From NCBI RefSeq assembly GCF_024464655.1, contig NZ_JANHAV010000004.1, forward strand, positions 124,001-188,000: DNA of 64,000 nucleotides, given 5' to 3'. The notes below the pieces were generated by a model that saw nothing but the letters and a program-made list of their open reading frames with translations, ran no database searches and had not been told where the DNA came from. The stretch is from Halobellus inordinatus. GTDB taxonomy: Archaea > Halobacteriota > Halobacteria > Halobacteriales > Haloferacaceae. The position numbers and the translations under genes are program-made. Positions 7,055 through 16,034 of the stretch are shown one piece after another (position 1 is the stretch's first letter; every line of letters begins with the position of its first letter).

Positions 7055-9916
7055 TTACGCGTCGGGTACGGTCACAGACCCGAAAACACCGCCAAGAACG
7101 CCATCGAACCACGATGAAAGCTGTTCAATGAAACCCGGCCCACGGATGCTGATCGTCTCGTTGGACTGTCGGATGTAGGTCAGGTCCTCTGGATGACCGG
7201 CGGGGTAGTATCGGATCGTGACATCGATAGGGACGTCGGAGCCGATCAGCGATTCATCTGCGATCCGAAGGCCGACGCGCATCGAGCGCTGCGACCCAGG
7301 GTCAATACGACCCTTCCCCGTGATCTGCGCCTTGTTTGCCGCATCGACGCCTCGCATTCGGACGACGTCGAGGCCGTCCGGCGTGTCGATGATGAAGTCG
7401 ACGACGACAGTGCGGTCGTTCGAGCTGGGATTCTCCATCGAGACTGTGAGGAACGTCTTGGTAGTCCGCTCACTCTGTGGATCGATCTTGATGTTCGTCA
7501 GGTGCAGGCTCTGCGTCGGCGGTTCACTGAAGCTATCGACGTCGACGGACCACGATCGAGTGCTCGCACTCTCCCGCGGATCTGCCGCTTCAACGGTGAC
7601 ATTGTACGTCCCAGCCTCGTCGAACGTCCGCTCGAGTGACGGTCCAGTACCGACTGTACTCCCGTTTTGCGACCACTGATAGGTCACTCCTTCCTGTTCG
7701 GGATCACGCGCGTCCACCGAAAATGAGGCGGTCGACCCAGACATCAGCGAGAGCCGCTGCTGACTCGGCGATGTGTCGACGAAGCGCGGTGGTCGGCTTT
7801 TGATGTTCACGTCCCACGTGACTTCGTTCTCGGCCCCGTGTTGGTCACGAGCGACGAGCGTGACGGTCTTCTCGCCGGGCGTGTCGAACGTGTGCTGGAA
7901 CGCGACGCGCTGTCTGTCGCTGTCGACATTACGTGTCTCGACTGTGGACTCACCAATTTGGAACGCCACGGTCGTCGTCGAGGTGTCGAGGTTCGTAACC
8001 TGGGCGGCGAACCGGACGGGGTTCTGTGACAGGACGGATATGGATTTGTCAGTCGGCTGCTGACGGTCGACCGATGGTCGGTCATTGCGGACGCGAACCG
8101 TGTACATCCGGGTTGTCTTCGCCCCATAGGAGTTCGTGACTGTCAGCGTGAGCTTATGTTGCCCGACCTCGTCGAAGCTCACCGTCGTCGATTGCTGCTC
8201 GCTGACTTCTTCGGTGCCCAACTCCCACCGGTAATCAAAGGAGAGCGACCGCCCCTTCGGATCGGTCGCGTTAGCACTGACCTGGAGCGATTCCCCCACT
8301 GCGACGACCGACTGTGTCGGGCCCGCACCCTGTACGTTCGGTGGTGTTGCCTCGATCGACACTTCTCTGGATTTGGTTGTGGTGATCCCAGCTTCGTTTG
8401 TCACGCTCACCTCCACGTCGACAGTACCGACTTGCTGGAACGTGTGTTCTACCGTCGTCCCAGAGAACTGTTGGTCGGCGAGTTCCCATTGTACGGTCGC
8501 GATACCCTTCCCGTTCGGATCACTCGCATCGACTGAGAACGAGACCGGTTCGCCGGGTGCCACTGACGAACGTGACGGCGAGATGCTGTGGATCTGTGGC
8601 TTCGAGAGGCCTTTAATCGTCCATTCAGCCCGTGCGTTGTCCGTGAGGCTTGTCCCATCGGAAACGGTTACGCTCACCGTGTGCTTGCCGGATCCAAGTG
8701 CGCTCCTGTCTATCTCGAATGACTGCCCGGACCCAGATCGGTCGCCATCGACTTCCCACCACACGTCGATGTTCGAGTCAGGCGTATCAGCATCGTCGAC
8801 CTCGACGTCGAATGAGGCCGACTCGCCCGGAGCGACATTCACTGAGGGCTGTTGCGGTGCTTTTCCATCTATTTTCGGTGGCACGACGACGCGAACGGAC
8901 CACTCGCGGCTCACACTCTCGGTTTCGGCTTGGTTGTCGTCAACGGTCGCTCTCACCGTGTGCACCCCCGGCGAGAGGTCATCAGCGGAGACGGTGAGTT
9001 CGTCAGCAGTCCCGCGGCCGACACCGTCGACAGACCACTCGGTCGAGATGGCATCGTAATCCGAGTCGGGATCGGAAACGTCGACGCTGAATGTTTCGGA
9101 GTCACCCGTCTCGTGATTGAGTTTGACGTCTCCGGAGGGGTACGCAGACGTGATCGTCGGCGGTTGTGGCGGCTTGTCGATATAGAGGTCCTTGTACCAC
9201 GAGTCGTCGTCCGACTCAACGCCGTATTCGTACCGTCCGGGAGACAAATCGTCGGTATCGAACGAACAAGACAGATCAGTCTCGGACTCTGACGGCTCCA
9301 GTTCGATGAACTGGTCGCCGACGTGTGAGCTTGCGAGATAGCAGTTCGCGAACTGTCCGTCCCTCCCCTCGCCGTCATTGTAGAGTGCGTACTTGATTTC
9401 CGCCGACTCTCCCTTGTCTATCCGCGAGACTGTCTCGCCGTTTTGCTCAACCCGGAGGTTACCGACGAGAAAGTTTGGCTCACCTGCCTTGACGGTCAAT
9501 GGCAGATCGTCAGTGTCCGATGGCGTCCGGAAATACTGCGTATATTCACCCGCCGAGAGCGGATCGCTGTCAACCGTCAGATACCACGTGTCTGTCTCAC
9601 CCGGCGACAGCCTCATCTCCGTCTCGCGGTGGATCGATCCCACGTCGAAGGTCAACGTTCGCGTGTCCGTTTCATCGCCCGTATTGGTGACTTTCATCCT
9701 CGCATCGAACGTGTCCCCTTGCACCACGTCCGCTTTGGAAACGGCTTGGACAGTGAACTCTGCCGACCCGGTCTGTGCAAGCCCGACACCCGTTTTGAGA
9801 CTCTCGTTTCCTCTCGGCTGCTCCCCGGCCGAGACAGGGGACGCCAGAGAGAGCCCACAGACGCAGACGAGAACGAGCACCACGAGTAACCGTTGTCTAA
9901 CATCTGGCCCCACCAT
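7055..9916 (-). CDS. Large exported protein with six PKD-like repeats and the locus-shared domain
   Basis: About 953 residues from ATG 9916; a TTG at 9925 is an alternative. A signal peptide ends near PVSAG. Two CARDB-like domains (about 45-250) precede six beta repeats of about 90 residues with PKD-like cores (for example VAPGESASFDVEVDD, VAPGEPVSFSVDASDP, FDEVGQHKLTLTVTN). The C-terminal 130 residues carry the shared domain (VDFIIDTPDGLDVV, RIDPGSQRS, RYYPAGHPEDL), then GPGF and a weakly hydrophobic tail. It converges on 6359-7012 with only 42 bases between stops. It is probably a long extracellular stalk presenting or binding the same partner as the smaller paralogues. No enzyme motif is seen. 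Confidence 0.85.
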   Translation of the reverse strand: MVGPDVRQRLLVVLVLVCVCGLSLASPVSAGEQPRGNESLKTGVGLAQTGSAEFTVQAVSKADVVQGDTFDARMKVTNTGDETDTRTLTFDVGSIHRETEMRLSPGETDTWYLTVDSDPLSAGEYTQYFRTPSDTDDLPLTVKAGEPNFLVGNLRVEQNGETVSRIDKGESAEIKYALYNDGEGRDGQFANCYLASSHVGDQFIELEPSESETDLSCSFDTDDLSPGRYEYGVESDDDSWYKDLYIDKPPQPPTITSAYPSGDVKLNHETGDSETFSVDVSDPDSDYDAISTEWSVDGVGRGTADELTVSADDLSPGVHTVRATVDDNQAETESVSREWSVRVVVPPKIDGKAPQQPSVNVAPGESASFDVEVDDADTPDSNIDVWWEVDGDRSGSGQSFEIDRSALGSGKHTVSVTVSDGTSLTDNARAEWTIKGLSKPQIHSISPSRSSVAPGEPVSFSVDASDPNGKGIATVQWELADQQFSGTTVEHTFQQVGTVDVEVSVTNEAGITTTKSREVSIEATPPNVQGAGPTQSVVAVGESLQVSANATDPKGRSLSFDYRWELGTEEVSEQQSTTVSFDEVGQHKLTLTVTNSYGAKTTRMYTVRVRNDRPSVDRQQPTDKSISVLSQNPVRFAAQVTNLDTSTTTVAFQIGESTVETRNVDSDRQRVAFQHTFDTPGEKTVTLVARDQHGAENEVTWDVNIKSRPPRFVDTSPSQQRLSLMSGSTASFSVDARDPEQEGVTYQWSQNGSTVGTGPSLERTFDEAGTYNVTVEAADPRESASTRSWSVDVDSFSEPPTQSLHLTNIKIDPQSERTTKTFLTVSMENPSSNDRTVVVDFIIDTPDGLDVVRMRGVDAANKAQITGKGRIDPGSQRSMRVGLRIADESLIGSDVPIDVTIRYYPAGHPEDLTYIRQSNETISIRGPGFIEQLSSWFDGVLGGVFGSVTVPDA

Positions 9917-10176
9917 TACAAGCAACTAATCTGTCTACGTTATTGAACTTGTTCTTCGCTGGCTATAGTATGATGTGCCTACAGAATACAATATTTACCT
10001 TCTTTCACAAGTCTATTGCTTGATCCTAATTTCAAATTATTGGCCTATCTGATTCTAACTGCGATATTGAATATTGTATATGCATTACAATTATTCAAAT
10101 ATATAGGAATAATAGGCAGAGGCGACTCCAGCTGTTTGATCTCACTCCTGAGCGCGTCGCACGGAAGAGTGAATCG
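9917..10176. other. AT-rich spacer
   Basis: The spacer has runs such as ATATTGTATATGCATTAC and no credible gene. It separates the PKD gene from the transducer gene, both leftward, and probably holds the PKD gene promoter and the transducer terminator. Confidence 0.4.
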
Positions 10177-11499
10177 TCACAGCTGACTCTGGACGTCCAG
10201 AGAGTTCAGATCGTCTACTTCCCGGCTCACCTCTTGAATTCGCGAAGTCAGTTCTTCGTTCGCCGCGGCAATCGACTCGGCCTCATCGGTCACCCGTTCG
10301 AAGTCTTCGGCAGTCTCATCTACCAGACTGGCGATCTGCTCGGTGCTGATCGCCTGATCATCCGTGGCGTCCGCCACTTCGGTGATCCCGTCTGAGGCTT
10401 CCTCGACCACGTTGGCGATGCTTTTGAACGTCTCACTGGAGCGTTGTACCTTCGCAGCGCCGTCCTGCACGACGTCGTTCGTCGCTTCGAGGTTGTCAAC
10501 TGCCTCAGACGTCTGAGCTCGCACATCGGCGACGATGGCTTCGATCTCGGCAGCGCGTTCCTGTGAATCGTTCGCGAGGCTTTTGACCTCATCGGCGACA
10601 ACCGCAAAGCCATCGCCAGCCTCGCCAGCGCGGGCTGCTTCGATTGAGGCGTTCAACGCCAGCAGGTTCGTCTGATCAGCGATATCGTTAATGACGTCGA
10701 CGAGCTCGTCGATTTCTTGGATACTCTCGTTGAGCGCCCGAATGTCGCTCGTCACTTCATCGGCTGCAGTCTCGATGTCGTCCATCATCTCGACCGTTTC
10801 TTCAGCCTTTTCCTCACCCGCTTCGGCCTGAGTACGGGCCTGCTCGCTGATCGATTCGACTTCGTCAGCTGTCGCTGCGATTTCCTCGACTGTGGCGCTA
10901 AGCGATGACACCTCCTGGGAGACGTTCGTGATCGACTCCAGTTGTTGCATCGCCTGATCACTAATATCCTGAGAGTTTTCAGCAATCTCCTCTGAGGAGA
11001 CTTTGACCTCGTCGACAGCTGATTTGATGCTTCGGGTTGCCGACTTACGGTCAGAGATATCACGGAACGTCTCACTGATTGCGACGATGTCGCCGGCAGA
11101 ATCATAGATAGGACGTACGACGAGTTCGGTCGGGATAATCTGTCCGTCGTAGCTTTCCTTTTCGACCTCGACGCGAATCTCGTCTTGGCCCTCGTCGACG
11201 ACCTGTTTCAGCGTACAGTTACCCGTTCCACATACCTCTGGATTGCAGAACTGATCGAAGCATTTGAGCGTCTCACTCGATTCAGCCTCGACTCCGCCTA
11301 GGTCTTTCATCAGCTGGTTTTCGACGACGACGTTGAAATCGAGGTCCACAATCCGCATTGCAGCACCCGTTGATTCCATTACCTGACGCAAATTACTGGT
11401 GAGGACATCCCAGAGTTCGTCTTCAGGGAGAGCCTTTCCGTTGACAATCTCTTGTGAGAAATCTTTGTCTGCGGTCGTACCGGCCTCTGCAGTTGCCAT
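10177..11499 (-). CDS. Soluble Htr-type transducer with cysteine-rich PAS domain
   Basis: The 440-residue product has no membrane segment. Residues about 35-150 are a PAS domain with four closely spaced cysteines ([17 protein letters not shown]), a possible metal, iron-sulfur or redox centre. The rest is a methyl-accepting chemotaxis coiled coil with the conserved hairpin tip ([20 protein letters not shown]). Such cytosolic transducers signal to CheA/CheW; none of those genes lie nearby. It probably senses an intracellular redox or gas signal, an inference from the cysteines. It is monocistronic, with an upstream TATA box at 11527-11536. Confidence 0.9.
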   Translation of the reverse strand: MATAEAGTTADKDFSQEIVNGKALPEDELWDVLTSNLRQVMESTGAAMRIVDLDFNVVVENQLMKDLGGVEAESSETLKCFDQFCNPEVCGTGNCTLKQVVDEGQDEIRVEVEKESYDGQIIPTELVVRPIYDSAGDIVAISETFRDISDRKSATRSIKSAVDEVKVSSEEIAENSQDISDQAMQQLESITNVSQEVSSLSATVEEIAATADEVESISEQARTQAEAGEEKAEETVEMMDDIETAADEVTSDIRALNESIQEIDELVDVINDIADQTNLLALNASIEAARAGEAGDGFAVVADEVKSLANDSQERAAEIEAIVADVRAQTSEAVDNLEATNDVVQDGAAKVQRSSETFKSIANVVEEASDGITEVADATDDQAISTEQIASLVDETAEDFERVTDEAESIAAANEELTSRIQEVSREVDDLNSLDVQSQL

Positions 11500-11526
11500 T
11501 GTACCCCCTACTATCTGTCACCACTG

Positions 11527-11536
11527 ATATATAATC
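11527..11536 (-). promoter_or_regulatory. TATA box of the soluble transducer gene
   Basis: GATTATATAT on the minus strand lies about 30 bases before the ATG at 11499. Confidence 0.5.
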
Positions 11537-11726
11537 TCTGATACCGATTTCGGCGAAAAAACCGACTGCTGTTTGATTTCTTCCCCACTGGTTGCATCCA
11601 CAGCGACCGCAACGAGATCGCTGTGATGTTGTTCGATGACAGCGGCGAACTAGCGAGCGGTTTTGTTTGTATGACTCTATTGAATCCACGGACTGCGTCG
11701 GCTTCCGCCAACCCGAGACCGATGCC

Positions 11727-11841
11727 GAGCGGAACACTGCCGAGGACGGGACGGTCCTCGGGGTCGAAAATCTCGCCGTCACAAGGACCGCTTACTTCTT
11801 CCGCGGGCGGGGGTTAACCCACAACCTCGCCGAGTTCACAC
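11727..11841 (+). pseudogene. Relic of a TnpB (IS1341-type) gene
   Basis: A short frame reads DGTVLGVENLAVTRTAYFF then GRGLTHNLAEF, which aligns with the RuvC-I region of TnpB. The usual DLG triplet carrying the catalytic Asp has been deleted between LGV and ENLAV. No upstream or downstream TnpB portion is readable, so this is a decayed fragment in the 557-bp spacer between the transducer and HalOD1 genes. I see nothing else in that spacer except the palindrome at 11992-12008. Confidence 0.55.
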
Positions 11842-11991
11842 ATTCCAGAAGGATAGATGAGAGGCAGAACAGTTTATTCTATTGAACGGTCAGGTGCTCA
11901 CCCGAGGCAGCCAGGGGTCGCCGGGATACAGCGTCCGCACCCGTTACTTGACGAGCCAGATCCGGGGAGTGTGATATACGAACCGGTATAG

Positions 11992-12008
11992 TTCTCAAAT
12001 TTTGAGAA
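11992..12008. promoter_or_regulatory. Palindromic operator candidate before the HalOD1 gene
   Basis: TTCTCAAA-T-TTTGAGAA is a perfect inverted repeat with 8-bp arms, 48 bases before the ATG at 12057 and next to a GGTATAAC promoter-like stretch. The position suits binding by a dimeric regulator. The cognate protein is unknown. Confidence 0.5.
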
Positions 12009-12056
12009 TGGTATAACGACACAAGTACACTTAGCCGGCGCGTCACAGTATCGTAG

Positions 12057-12293
12057 ATGTCAATTTCAAATAAGGTCTTGGAACGGGTCGCGAAGGTCGA
12101 AGGGAAAGACCCAGCGGAAATCGACGAGCCGCTGTTCGAGGTGGTCGATCCGGACGCGCTCGATGCGATATTCGAGTCCGGAGAGGGAGGCCCCGACCGA
12201 GACGCAGGTATGGTTGACTTCGAGTACTTGGGGTACAGAGTCCGCGTGACGGCCGGAGGCGACGTCCTGCTCAGAGAACGCCCCGAGGTGTGA
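12057..12293 (+). CDS. HalOD1 output-domain protein
   Basis: A 78-residue single-domain protein. The N-terminal helix (VLERVAKVEGKDPAEI), the segment PLFEVVDPDALDAIFE and the beta hairpin DFEYLGYRVRVTAGGDVLL match the HalOD1 family, which usually occurs alone or at the end of haloarchaeal sensor proteins. It presumably acts as a small signalling output module in the cytosol; its biochemical role is not established. It is monocistronic behind the palindrome at 11992. Two more members lie at 47742 and 50246. Confidence 0.85.
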   Translation: MSISNKVLERVAKVEGKDPAEIDEPLFEVVDPDALDAIFESGEGGPDRDAGMVDFEYLGYRVRVTAGGDVLLRERPEV

Positions 12294-12422
12294 AATCCTG
12301 TCGGCAGACTACTTCGCGCTTGATCTTACTCGGAACACAGGACGGATTCGCCCGAGCAGACACGCTTGCCATCACTCCCGTCGCGTCTCACAGCCCCGAA
12401 AGAGCGTCCCCGTTCGCTCGCG

Positions 12423-12968
12423 TCACTCTGTCGACTGGAGTGGCGAATCGGTCCCGTCGGTCCGACCCATTCGACCCGCCGCCGTGTGCTGCTGCTCCGA
12501 GGCGGGGACGATATCCGTACCCTCGCCCGCCGCGAGTCCGTGGGGCGGCATATTGTTGTACACTGTCTCGTACTTGTCGGGGTCGACGACGTACGTCTCG
12601 TGCCAGATACCAACTGCGGCATCGTCCTTCGTCCCGGTGTCGTAGTACTCCTGCCACGCGGGGAAGTGCAGGCGGTCGCTATCACGCGCATACGCACGCA
12701 GGGCCTCGAAGGAGTCCCAGTACTGGACGAATCCCACGTTCCGAATACCGGGGCCGACCACGGTCCGACTTTCGAGCAAGCCCGAATCGGGATCGGCGAG
12801 GAGTTCGCGGACCATCCGTGGCGCGACCAAAAAGAGCGGGATCCACCGGTGCAGTTTCCAGAACGCGTTGATTCGAAGTCCGATGTGGAACACCACGAAC
12901 GTCTCGTCGCGCTCGGCAGCGACCCGCTGTTCGATCGGTTCGTCCGTCCGCTGGCGGCCTTCTGTCAT
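12423..12968 (-). CDS. DUF4188 (monooxygenase-like) protein
   Basis: The 181-residue reading begins at MTEGRQRTDE; the open frame runs 15 codons further up to 13013 without support. The core FVVFHIGLRINAFWKLHRW, VQYWDSFEALRAYARD, HFPAW and IWHETYVV matches the DUF4188 family, a dimeric alpha-beta barrel-like fold related to small monooxygenases and dehydratases. Substrate unknown. It is divergent from an HTH-10 regulator gene starting 171 bp away, which probably controls it. The C-terminal 30 residues look disordered. Confidence 0.8.
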   Translation of the reverse strand: MTEGRQRTDEPIEQRVAAERDETFVVFHIGLRINAFWKLHRWIPLFLVAPRMVRELLADPDSGLLESRTVVGPGIRNVGFVQYWDSFEALRAYARDSDRLHFPAWQEYYDTGTKDDAAVGIWHETYVVDPDKYETVYNNMPPHGLAAGEGTDIVPASEQQHTAAGRMGRTDGTDSPLQSTE

Positions 12969-13139
12969 CGCTATGAAGCACAGTCGGGAGCGGGTTGAGT
13001 GGTAGCCCAACATCTTGGGGGGAGCGAGACTCGCAAGCGCGACGATAGAATCTCCATCTGCAGGGATATTTTTCTCGGCACAGGGCGAACACCCACCGAC
13101 CGTGCCACAGAGACGAGATCCACGCCGAGAGCCGTCACA

Positions 13140-13784
13140 GTGATCCGTGCACGCTTCCGCCTCGTACTTCCCGAGGACATCTGGATTACCGAGGTGTCGA
13201 CCTCGTTTCCGGACGCGACGCTGCGACTACTCACGGGCGTCCCAAAGCGCGACCGCGCGCTCGAACTCGGCGAGGTGCGGGCAGCGGATCCCGCAGCTGT
13301 TACCGATGCGATTCGGGGGCATCCCGATATCGTCGGGTACCAACAGTTGTACGGCGACACCGACCGCGCCATCGGGCAGTACGAAGCCGACGAGAAGAGC
13401 CTGTACGAATTTCTCTGGGGGTCCTCGCTCCCGCCGGAGTTCCCGATCGTCGTCGAGGACGGTGAGATGGAGTTCGACCTGACGGCGACACAGGAACAGT
13501 TCGAGGCGTTCGGCTCGACACTCGACGAGACCGGTCGCCGGTACGATCTCCTGACGCTCAGCCACACCGACGAACGGGACTCGGTGCTGACCGACCGCCA
13601 GCGGGAATGCTTGACCGCTGCACACCGTCTCGGCTACTTCGACGTGCCTCGAGAGTGTTCGCTCGCCGAGCTAGCGGACACGCTCGGAGTGGACAAATCG
13701 AGCGCGAGTGAGACGATCCGACGCGGCACGGGCCGTCTTGTCGACCAGTTCATCCTCGACCGGACTGCGGACCGGCACGGCTGA
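13140..13784 (+). CDS. HTH-10 (bacterioopsin-activator type) transcription regulator
   Basis: A 214-residue protein from GTG 13140 (VIRARFRLVLPEDIW); an ATG at 12999 would add an unlikely Arg-rich leader. The N-terminal two-thirds is the ligand-sensing alpha/beta region typical of haloarchaeal Bat-like regulators. The C-terminal 55 residues are the HTH-10 domain (LTDRQRECLTAAHRLGYFDVP, then LAELADTLGVDKSSASETIRR). It is likely to regulate the divergent DUF4188 gene. Known relatives are DNA-binding activators responding to redox, light or small molecules; the signal here is unknown. Confidence 0.85.
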   Translation: MIRARFRLVLPEDIWITEVSTSFPDATLRLLTGVPKRDRALELGEVRAADPAAVTDAIRGHPDIVGYQQLYGDTDRAIGQYEADEKSLYEFLWGSSLPPEFPIVVEDGEMEFDLTATQEQFEAFGSTLDETGRRYDLLTLSHTDERDSVLTDRQRECLTAAHRLGYFDVPRECSLAELADTLGVDKSSASETIRRGTGRLVDQFILDRTADRHG

Positions 13785-13819
13785 ACAGTGCAGATTCTAG
13801 GAACGTTAACAACTGATTC

Positions 13820-13960
13820 TTGAGGACAAATGTCGCGTGTCCATCGTGTGGACGTGAAGCACTCGTTACAATTCTCCGTGATAAGCGGCTCAAGGGCGTC
13901 CGCGTATATTCAGAAAAACGGGGGACCCGACGTCAAAGGAAACTCGAGTGCGCGGTGTGA
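13820..13960 (+). CDS. Possible tiny CPSCG zinc-finger peptide
   Basis: A 46-codon frame from TTG reads VACPSCGREALVTILRD and ends KLECAV. It has one CxxC pair and a distant single Cys, like a damaged small zinc ribbon. No ribosome-binding site or promoter is convincing and the start codon is rare. It lies in the 275-bp spacer between the HTH-10 gene and the ferredoxin gene, where nothing else is seen. Confidence 0.25.
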   Translation: MRTNVACPSCGREALVTILRDKRLKGVRVYSEKRGTRRQRKLECAV

Positions 13961-14059
13961 ATACGTCTTCTCCTACTGCGACACCTCAACGGCAGTAGAT
14001 CAGGGTACAGCGTCCGCTCTGGTTCGCGAAACGGAAGTCCGACGAACTCGCCTCAAACG

Positions 14060-14377
14060 CTACTGCCACGGATTCGGGACGAGATCCGCCTGGATCTCCG
14101 CGCCGACTTCGATCCGGCAGTCGGATCGAGGTTCGGCCACACACAGCAGGACGTACCCGTCACGGCGGTGACGAGGTTTCAGCCCGCGGGTGCGTTCGAT
14201 GTGGACTAGATCGCCCGACAGGAGTCGGCCGGTGCAGGTACCACAAGCGCCGTAGAGACACCCGAAGGGAACGCCGAGTCCTGCCCGCTCTGTCGCATCG
14301 ATGACCGTCTCTCCGTCGGCGACGTCGATCGTCGCTTCGCGGCCGTCGCGCCACCGTAGCGTGACCTCGTGGGGCAT
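14060..14377 (-). CDS. [2Fe-2S] ferredoxin-like protein
   Basis: A 105-residue plant-type ferredoxin. The cluster ligands are visible: Cys in FGCLYGACGTCTGRL (Cx4CxxC) and a fourth Cys in VLLCVAEP. The ATG directly abuts the stop of the SBP56-family gene upstream, so the two form one operon with coupled translation. A soluble one-electron carrier is expected. The pairing suggests it takes or gives electrons for the SBP56 enzyme reaction, which is inference. Confidence 0.9.
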   Translation of the reverse strand: MPHEVTLRWRDGREATIDVADGETVIDATERAGLGVPFGCLYGACGTCTGRLLSGDLVHIERTRGLKPRHRRDGYVLLCVAEPRSDCRIEVGAEIQADLVPNPWQ

Positions 14378-15781
14378 CTACTGCCAGACGTCGCTGGTGC
14401 AGTCGCCACCGGGCCATCGGATCTCGTGAGCGCGGGCCGGGCCACCCGGAGCGTCGCCGAAGTCGACGAGGAAGTCCTCGTCGAGTTCCATCCGCCCCTC
14501 GTCGGGGTAGACGTCCGCCTTCAGCATCACCGACCCCTCTGATCCAATGTCGGGGTAGAACTGGTTGTCCCACGAGGAGAACAGCGACGTCGTCCAGTAG
14601 ACGCGCTTGCCGTCCCGAGAGAGCTGTAGCATCTGGGGTGCGCCGCGGATCTCGGTGCCCTGCACCTCCTGGCGGTCGCCGAAGTTGCCGCCGGCCCAGA
14701 TGCGGTCGACCAGCCGCGGATTGCCGAAGTCGCTCACGTCGTACATCCGCATATCACCGTGGAGCCAGTTCGAGAAGAACAGATACTGGTCGTCCAGCGA
14801 GAGGACGATGTCTGTCACGAGGCCGGGGACGGGCATATCCCAGTCGGGATGTTCGCGGTCTTCGACGTCGATGACCGTCTCCCACTCCCAGACGCCGTCA
14901 CGGCCCTCCCAGAAGCGGAGAATGTTCGAAGAGAGCGCAGCACCCACGTAGCCCTGCGTCTCCTCAGGGTCGTGCGGCATTCGAATCTCGAGGGGGATCA
15001 GCCCCTCCTCGCCGAACGTCAGCGTCTGTTGGTGCTCTTTGGTCTCCCAGTCCCAGATGTGGATGCTGTCGCCGTATTGTCCCGCCTCGACGTCGTCGAG
15101 GTCGAAGCCGGGATAGTAGGTCCTCGGGGCTGCCCACTCTGTCGAGATCATCACGTTGTGGCGGGGCTGATACCAGTAGTCGTAGTTCATCTCCATCTCG
15201 CCGCGGTCGGCCTCCCAGTGACCGTCGATAGAGAAGTCGTCCTGATCGAGTTGGAGAAATCCACCGGGAAGGTCACCGTTTGCGTCGCCAAGCATACTGA
15301 TGACGACTTTACCGCCCGGAACACAGTGGACGGTATGAGGTGCCGAGAGGTCGTGCTCGAACACTTCCTCGGGTTCGATTACCTTCTCGATGCTCGGATC
15401 ACGTGGATCTGTGGCGTCGAGAATGTGGATTCGAGAGGAGCGCTGGCCTGGGACGATCAGGTGATCGCGGGCGAGTCCTTCAGCGTGACACGACGACGAA
15501 CAGGCGTTCCAGCCGAAGTGGTGGAGTTCGTCGCCTTTGTTCGGCATCTCGATGGTGTCGATCAGCTCACTGTACGTCTCTGAATCTGGATCGACGTCGA
15601 CAACGCCGACGAAGTCGGGCGCGTCGACGTCCATACCGACGCGAGGCGCCATAACGAACGCCGTCTTCTCTCGTTCGGACTCCGTCCGCATCGCCGCCGG
15701 TGTCGGGTACCCCGGACCTGCTACCTCGTGGTGATCGTGACCGGGCTCTTCCGTCGAATGACTTGGTTCATCGGTGCTCAT
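14378..15781 (-). CDS. SBP56/methanethiol-oxidase family protein
   Basis: A 467-residue protein from ATG 15781 (MSTDEPSHSTEE); a GTG three codons upstream is an alternative. It shows the seven-bladed-propeller SBP56 family features: HHFGWNACSSSCH near residues 90-102, HDLSAPHTVHCVPGGKV, MPHDPEETQGYVGAALSS and a C-terminal DFGDAPGGPARAHEIRWPGGD. Family members include copper-dependent methanethiol oxidases (releasing formaldehyde, H2S and H2O2) and selenium-binding proteins. The Cys and His residues of the metal region are present. No clear signal peptide is seen despite a His-rich N-terminus. An AT-rich promoter lies just upstream (15800-15830). It is coupled to a ferredoxin gene. Confidence 0.85.
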   Translation of the reverse strand: MSTDEPSHSTEEPGHDHHEVAGPGYPTPAAMRTESEREKTAFVMAPRVGMDVDAPDFVGVVDVDPDSETYSELIDTIEMPNKGDELHHFGWNACSSSCHAEGLARDHLIVPGQRSSRIHILDATDPRDPSIEKVIEPEEVFEHDLSAPHTVHCVPGGKVVISMLGDANGDLPGGFLQLDQDDFSIDGHWEADRGEMEMNYDYWYQPRHNVMISTEWAAPRTYYPGFDLDDVEAGQYGDSIHIWDWETKEHQQTLTFGEEGLIPLEIRMPHDPEETQGYVGAALSSNILRFWEGRDGVWEWETVIDVEDREHPDWDMPVPGLVTDIVLSLDDQYLFFSNWLHGDMRMYDVSDFGNPRLVDRIWAGGNFGDRQEVQGTEIRGAPQMLQLSRDGKRVYWTTSLFSSWDNQFYPDIGSEGSVMLKADVYPDEGRMELDEDFLVDFGDAPGGPARAHEIRWPGGDCTSDVWQ

Positions 15782-16034
15782 AGCGAACACTAATACATAG
15801 ACAACAATGATAAATAATAGTTAACTTTATTTTTGCTGTGAGTCGAATTGCTTCGGCTCCCGATTCAGCAGTTTCGAGGCGGAGCCCCCGGCCTCAAGGA
15901 GCGAGAGCTTCCGACCAGTCGGAAGCGCGAAGCGAGTAGGCCGGGGAGGAAGCCGACACATCCCGACACAAATGACGGGAGTGTCGCTGTCTGACTCCCG
16001 TATTATTAAGGAACGTTGGAACAACATCTGAAAT

